64,000 bases of DNA, from assembly GCA_963934855.1 (NCBI GenBank), contig CAWWAC010000002.1:1-64000 (forward strand), in the 5' to 3' direction. Source of the DNA: MAG-120531 sp963934855. GTDB lineage: Bacteria; Bacteroidota; Bacteroidia; Flavobacteriales; Flavobacteriaceae. Of this stretch, positions 61,141 through 64,000 are shown one piece after another; within the stretch, counting starts at the first letter, position 1, and each line of letters begins with the position of its first letter. The notes below the pieces were generated by a model. That model made no database searches, was not told the origin of the DNA, and was given only the letters and a program-made list of their open reading frames with translations. A program made the position numbers and the translations under genes.

Positions 61141-62631
61141 ATGCGTTTAAACGGTAAAATTATTCTCCACCTCATGGGGTTGTTGCTTTTATGCAACGGC
61201 GCTTTTATGATGGTTGCAGCACTAATCAGTGTTATTTACAAAGATGGCGTCACCACGTCAATCACATTAGCAGCTATAGTGACCATGATGATTGGTTTAA
61301 TTTCTATGTTTTTTACTAGGGATCATAAAAAAGAGGTAAAACCAAAAGAGGGCTACATCATAGTTACATTTGGATGGTTGGTAATGTCTCTCTCTGGAGT
61401 ACTCCCCTATCTATTTAGTGGCGCTATTCCAGATATTACTAATGCTTTTTTTGAAACCATTTCTGGTTATACGACTACGGGTGCCTCTATTTTAGACGAT
61501 ATTGAATCTTTGCCAAAAGGAATTTTATTCTGGAGAAGCTTAACACATTGGATAGGAGGCATGGGGATTATTGTACTTGCCATTGCTATTTTACCCCTTT
61601 TAGGTATTGGTGGTATGCAGCTTTTTGCAGCAGAAGCTCCTGGGCCAAGCGCAGATAAATTACACCCTAGAATTACAGATACAGCCAAGCGGTTGTGGTA
61701 CATATATGTGGGTTATACGGCAGCTCAAACGCTCTTGTTAAAATTAGCAGGCATGAACTTTTTTGATGCTATTAATCACGCGATGGCTACACTTTCTACA
61801 GGCGGTTTTTCTACTAAAAATGCAAGTTTAGCTTATTGGAATGACCAACCAATTATTCAGTATATAGTAATCCTTTTTATGTTTTTAGCAGGTTCTAATT
61901 TTGTACTGAGTTACTTTGCTTTTAAGGGAAAAGTACAGCGAGTTATAAAGGATGAAGAGTTCAGATTTTACCTTGGGTTTATTGTTATTTTTAGTGTGAT
62001 AGCTACTTTAATTATTCTTTTTCAAGCAGAGCCAGCTATTTCAGATACATTCCCCATGGTCCATGGTGCAGCAGAGAGCGCTTTTAGACATGCATTATTC
62101 CAAGTATTGGCAGTGGTTACCACAACTGGTTTTGTGACAGCAGATTTTACAGGATGGACCCCTTTTTTAACTATATTTTTCTTTGGCCTTATGTTTTTAG
62201 GAGGTTCTGCAGGTTCTACTGCCGGAGGGATTAAAGTGATGAGGCATTTATTGATCATTAAGAACGGTTTGTTGGAATTTAAAAGAACCCTTCATACCAA
62301 CGCTATTATACCGGTTCGCTATAATAACAAAACCGTAGCTCAGCACATTGTCTATAATATTATTGCTTTTTTTGTACTCTATATGCTGCTCTTTATTATT
62401 GGAGCTTTAGTGTTGGGGTTTATAGGCTTAGATTTTGAATCTGCCGTTGGTGGTGCTGCTACTTCACTTGGAAACGTGGGACCAGGTTTGGGAAGTCTAA
62501 ATCCGTTGTCTAATTTTAATAGCCTTCCAGCTTTTGGAAAGTGGTGGTGTGGTTTTTTAATGCTGTTAGGTAGGCTTGAGCTTTTTACGGTCTTGATCTT
62601 ATTTTCTCCTTATTTTTGGAGGAAGGTATAA
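61141..62631 (+). CDS. trkH: Trk system potassium uptake protein TrkH
   Basis: The membrane channel of the Trk potassium uptake system. The 496-residue protein has about ten membrane segments and four pore-loop repeats with Gly-based selectivity residues, visible as SGYTTTGAS (about 109-117), STGGFSTKN (about 219-227), VTTTGFVTAD (about 324-333) and SLGNVGPGLG (about 442-451). An SAGSTAGGIKVMRHLL segment (about 358-373) is the intramembrane gating loop region. The start codon immediately follows the trkA stop (TAAATG). A bidirectional terminator follows the gene. Confidence 0.96.
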   Translation: MRLNGKIILHLMGLLLLCNGAFMMVAALISVIYKDGVTTSITLAAIVTMMIGLISMFFTRDHKKEVKPKEGYIIVTFGWLVMSLSGVLPYLFSGAIPDITNAFFETISGYTTTGASILDDIESLPKGILFWRSLTHWIGGMGIIVLAIAILPLLGIGGMQLFAAEAPGPSADKLHPRITDTAKRLWYIYVGYTAAQTLLLKLAGMNFFDAINHAMATLSTGGFSTKNASLAYWNDQPIIQYIVILFMFLAGSNFVLSYFAFKGKVQRVIKDEEFRFYLGFIVIFSVIATLIILFQAEPAISDTFPMVHGAAESAFRHALFQVLAVVTTTGFVTADFTGWTPFLTIFFFGLMFLGGSAGSTAGGIKVMRHLLIIKNGLLEFKRTLHTNAIIPVRYNNKTVAQHIVYNIIAFFVLYMLLFIIGALVLGFIGLDFESAVGGAATSLGNVGPGLGSLNPLSNFNSLPAFGKWWCGFLMLLGRLELFTVLILFSPYFWRKV

Positions 62632-62633
62632 CT

Positions 62634-62663
62634 AAAAAAGCCCACTGATTAGTGGACTTTTTA
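62634..62663. terminator. Bidirectional terminator between trkH and the aminotransferase gene
   Basis: AAAAAAGCCCACT, loop GATT, AGTGGACTTTTT: one C-A mismatch on the plus strand becomes a G-U pair on the minus strand. It is flanked by A and T runs, so it serves both converging genes. Confidence 0.82.
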
Positions 62664-62685
62664 TATTTATAATGTGTTCTTCTAT

Positions 62686-63876
62686 TTAAGAAACTGCTGC
62701 TTTAATTCTGGCCATGGCGGCAATAAGTGATTCTTCAGAAGCTGCGTATGATATTCTAATGCAGTTTGCATTTCCAAAAGCTTCTCCAGTAACAGTGGCC
62801 ACCAAAGCTTCTTCTAGTAGAAAAATAGCAAAATCCGAGGAATTGTTAATAAGAGTTCCTTTTAATGTTTTACCAAAAAAAGCACTCACATCTGGAAACA
62901 CATAAAACGCACCTTCAGGTATGTTGAGCTTAAATCCTGGAATATCTCCTAGCAAGCCTAAGACAAGGTCTCTTCTGTTGTGAAAAGCATCGATCATATG
63001 TTTAATACTGCTTACGGGGGCTTGAAGGGCTGTAATGGTAGCTCTTTGAGCTATAGAATTGGCTCCAGAAGTATTCTGTCCTTGATATTTAGTACAGGCT
63101 TTAGCAATCCATTCTGCAGCACCCAAATATCCAATACGCCATCCAGTCATAGCAAAGGCTTTGGAAACACCATTTACAGTAATGGTTCTCTCATACATAC
63201 CTTCAATTCCTGCAATACTTACGTGACTTCCAATAAAATTAATATGTTCGTAAATTTCATCAGATACAATAAATATACCAGGATATTTTTTTAATACTTT
63301 GGCAAGTGCCTCTAGCTCTTTTTGGTTGTAAACAGAACCACTTGGATTGCATGGAGAGCTAAACCAAAGCATTTTGGTTTTAGGAGTAATGGCCGCCTCT
63401 AATTGAGCCGGTGTCATTTTAAAATCTGTTTCTATACTTGTAGCTACCTCTATTGGTATTCCTTCTGCCAATTTTACTATATCACTATAACTCACCCAAT
63501 AAGGAGCTGGTAATATGACCTCATCCCCTTGGTTTAACATCACCATGGCAACATTAGCTAAGGATTGTTTGGCACCTGTAGAAACTACAATCTGATTGGG
63601 GTTGTATGTTAAGTGGTTATCTCTTTTAAATTTTTCTACAATGGCTTCTTTTAAGTCTTGGTAACCCTCTACTGGAGAGTAACTAGAATAATTATCATCT
63701 ATGGCTTGTTTGGCAGCGTTCTTAATAAAGTCTGGAATATTAAAATCTGGCTCCCCTAAACTGAGTCCAATAATGTCCTTTCCGGCTATTTTTAATTCTC
63801 TGGCTTTAGCCGCCATGGCTAAGGTGGCAGAGGTTGCCATGCCATTAATTCTATCTGATAAATGTTGCGTACTCAT
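62686..63876 (-). CDS. Pyridoxal-phosphate aspartate aminotransferase (class I, AspB type)
   Basis: A 396-residue fold type I aminotransferase of the I-gamma group, likely aspartate/oxaloacetate-specific. It starts MSTQHLSDRINGMATSATLAM. SLGEPDFNIPDFI (about 39-51) is the substrate-side motif, and CNPSGSVY (about 175-182, Asn and Pro contacting the cofactor) and DEIYEHINF (Asp and Tyr) follow. The cofactor Lys is in GVSKAFAMTGWRIGYLG (about 234-250), and the carboxylate-binding Arg is in NCIRISYAASEE (about 372-383). Its exact amino acid range cannot be set from sequence. The gene upstream on the same strand ends six bases before its ATG. Confidence 0.93.
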   Translation of the reverse strand: MSTQHLSDRINGMATSATLAMAAKARELKIAGKDIIGLSLGEPDFNIPDFIKNAAKQAIDDNYSSYSPVEGYQDLKEAIVEKFKRDNHLTYNPNQIVVSTGAKQSLANVAMVMLNQGDEVILPAPYWVSYSDIVKLAEGIPIEVATSIETDFKMTPAQLEAAITPKTKMLWFSSPCNPSGSVYNQKELEALAKVLKKYPGIFIVSDEIYEHINFIGSHVSIAGIEGMYERTITVNGVSKAFAMTGWRIGYLGAAEWIAKACTKYQGQNTSGANSIAQRATITALQAPVSSIKHMIDAFHNRRDLVLGLLGDIPGFKLNIPEGAFYVFPDVSAFFGKTLKGTLINNSSDFAIFLLEEALVATVTGEAFGNANCIRISYAASEESLIAAMARIKAAVS

Positions 63877-63882
63877 GTTGCT

Positions 63883-64000
63883 TTAGTATTGTAAACTAGG
63901 ATTTTGTCCTAAATTTTTTAAATGTTTAAAGTGTGAAATCACAGCCTTCCTAGTTGTTTTATACTCGTGATAAGGTAAATTGAACTCTTTAGCTGTTTCT
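63883..64000 (-). CDS. C-terminal fragment of an unidentified protein, perhaps a fatty acid desaturase
   Basis: The minus strand is open from the window edge to the TAA at 63883-63885, showing 38 codons beginning ETAKEFNLPYHEYKTTRKAV. A Phe-Asn-Leu-Pro-Tyr segment followed by a basic helix with SHFKHLKNLGQ resembles the cytoplasmic C-terminus of acyl-lipid or acyl-CoA desaturases of flavobacteria, but too little is visible to be sure. The stop is six bases upstream of the aminotransferase start, so the two are probably co-transcribed. Confidence 0.4.
   Translation of the reverse strand, partial: ETAKEFNLPYHEYKTTRKAVISHFKHLKNLGQNPSLQY

Noticed and set aside
1..64000. Search by eye for tRNA, rRNA, insertion sequences, phage genes, toxin-antitoxin pairs and defence systems
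   Set aside because: None was recognisable; every large frame fits a housekeeping or envelope family, and gaps are short.

Overview
The window is chromosomal core sequence of a Bacteroidota bacterium, almost certainly of the family Flavobacteriaceae. The signs are low GC, genes starting without clear Shine-Dalgarno sequences, promoter boxes of the Bacteroidota type (TTG, about 20 bp, TAnnTTTG), a short primary sigma factor of about 287 residues, SprA and PorT of the type IX secretion and gliding apparatus, and an alternative complex III operon in the flavobacterial order. I see no phage, insertion sequence, CRISPR, rRNA or tRNA gene.

Layout. 1-2949: the 3' part of infB facing a SPOR-domain protein. 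3080-14582: an eight-gene respiratory operon, actABCDEF (quinol to cytochrome c) then coxB-coxA (terminal oxidase), ending in a hairpin terminator. 14666-20814: a GIN-domain protein, ruvB, queG, a possible 40-residue membrane peptide, malic enzyme and ruvA. 20820-29780: sprA (2448 codons), gcvH, a VanZ-like protein and a TonB-type protein. 29888-35231: the second half of the oxidase, with heme O synthase, two subunit III paralogues, subunit IV, a cysteine-free SCO-like protein, a true SCO protein, a DUF420 protein and an 81-residue CxxC membrane protein. 35286-41839: a MacAB-TolC-like efflux operon (one ATPase, two permeases, adaptor, outer membrane channel) followed by tsaB.

41917-54813 is mostly minus-strand housekeeping: MscS, NifU-like, (plus strand) gamma-carbonic anhydrase and fabD, an Nramp-like transporter, a YpdA-type reductase, rpe, trmL, rpoD, pnp, rpsO, accD and fba. 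54866-64000 holds a lipidated Omp85 protein (TamL-like) head to head with an RNA methyltransferase, porT next to menG, trkA-trkH, an aspartate aminotransferase and the tail of one more gene, possibly a fatty acid desaturase.

How the genes fit together: menG makes menaquinone, which ActABCDEF oxidises. Electrons then pass to the aa3 oxidase, whose subunits and assembly factors are split between two loci 15 kb apart. SprA and PorT belong to type IX secretion. The sigma factor that would read most promoters here is itself encoded in the window.

I found no clear undescribed multi-gene system. The most interesting items are at protein level: an ActA with six heme motifs, a SCO-like protein without cysteines, an Nramp-family protein without the metal-binding motifs, an AccD without zinc-ribbon cysteines, and a possible leaderless start of the Omp85 gene only 23 bp from its divergent neighbour. 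Calls rest on reading motifs and neighbourhoods; no database search was possible.
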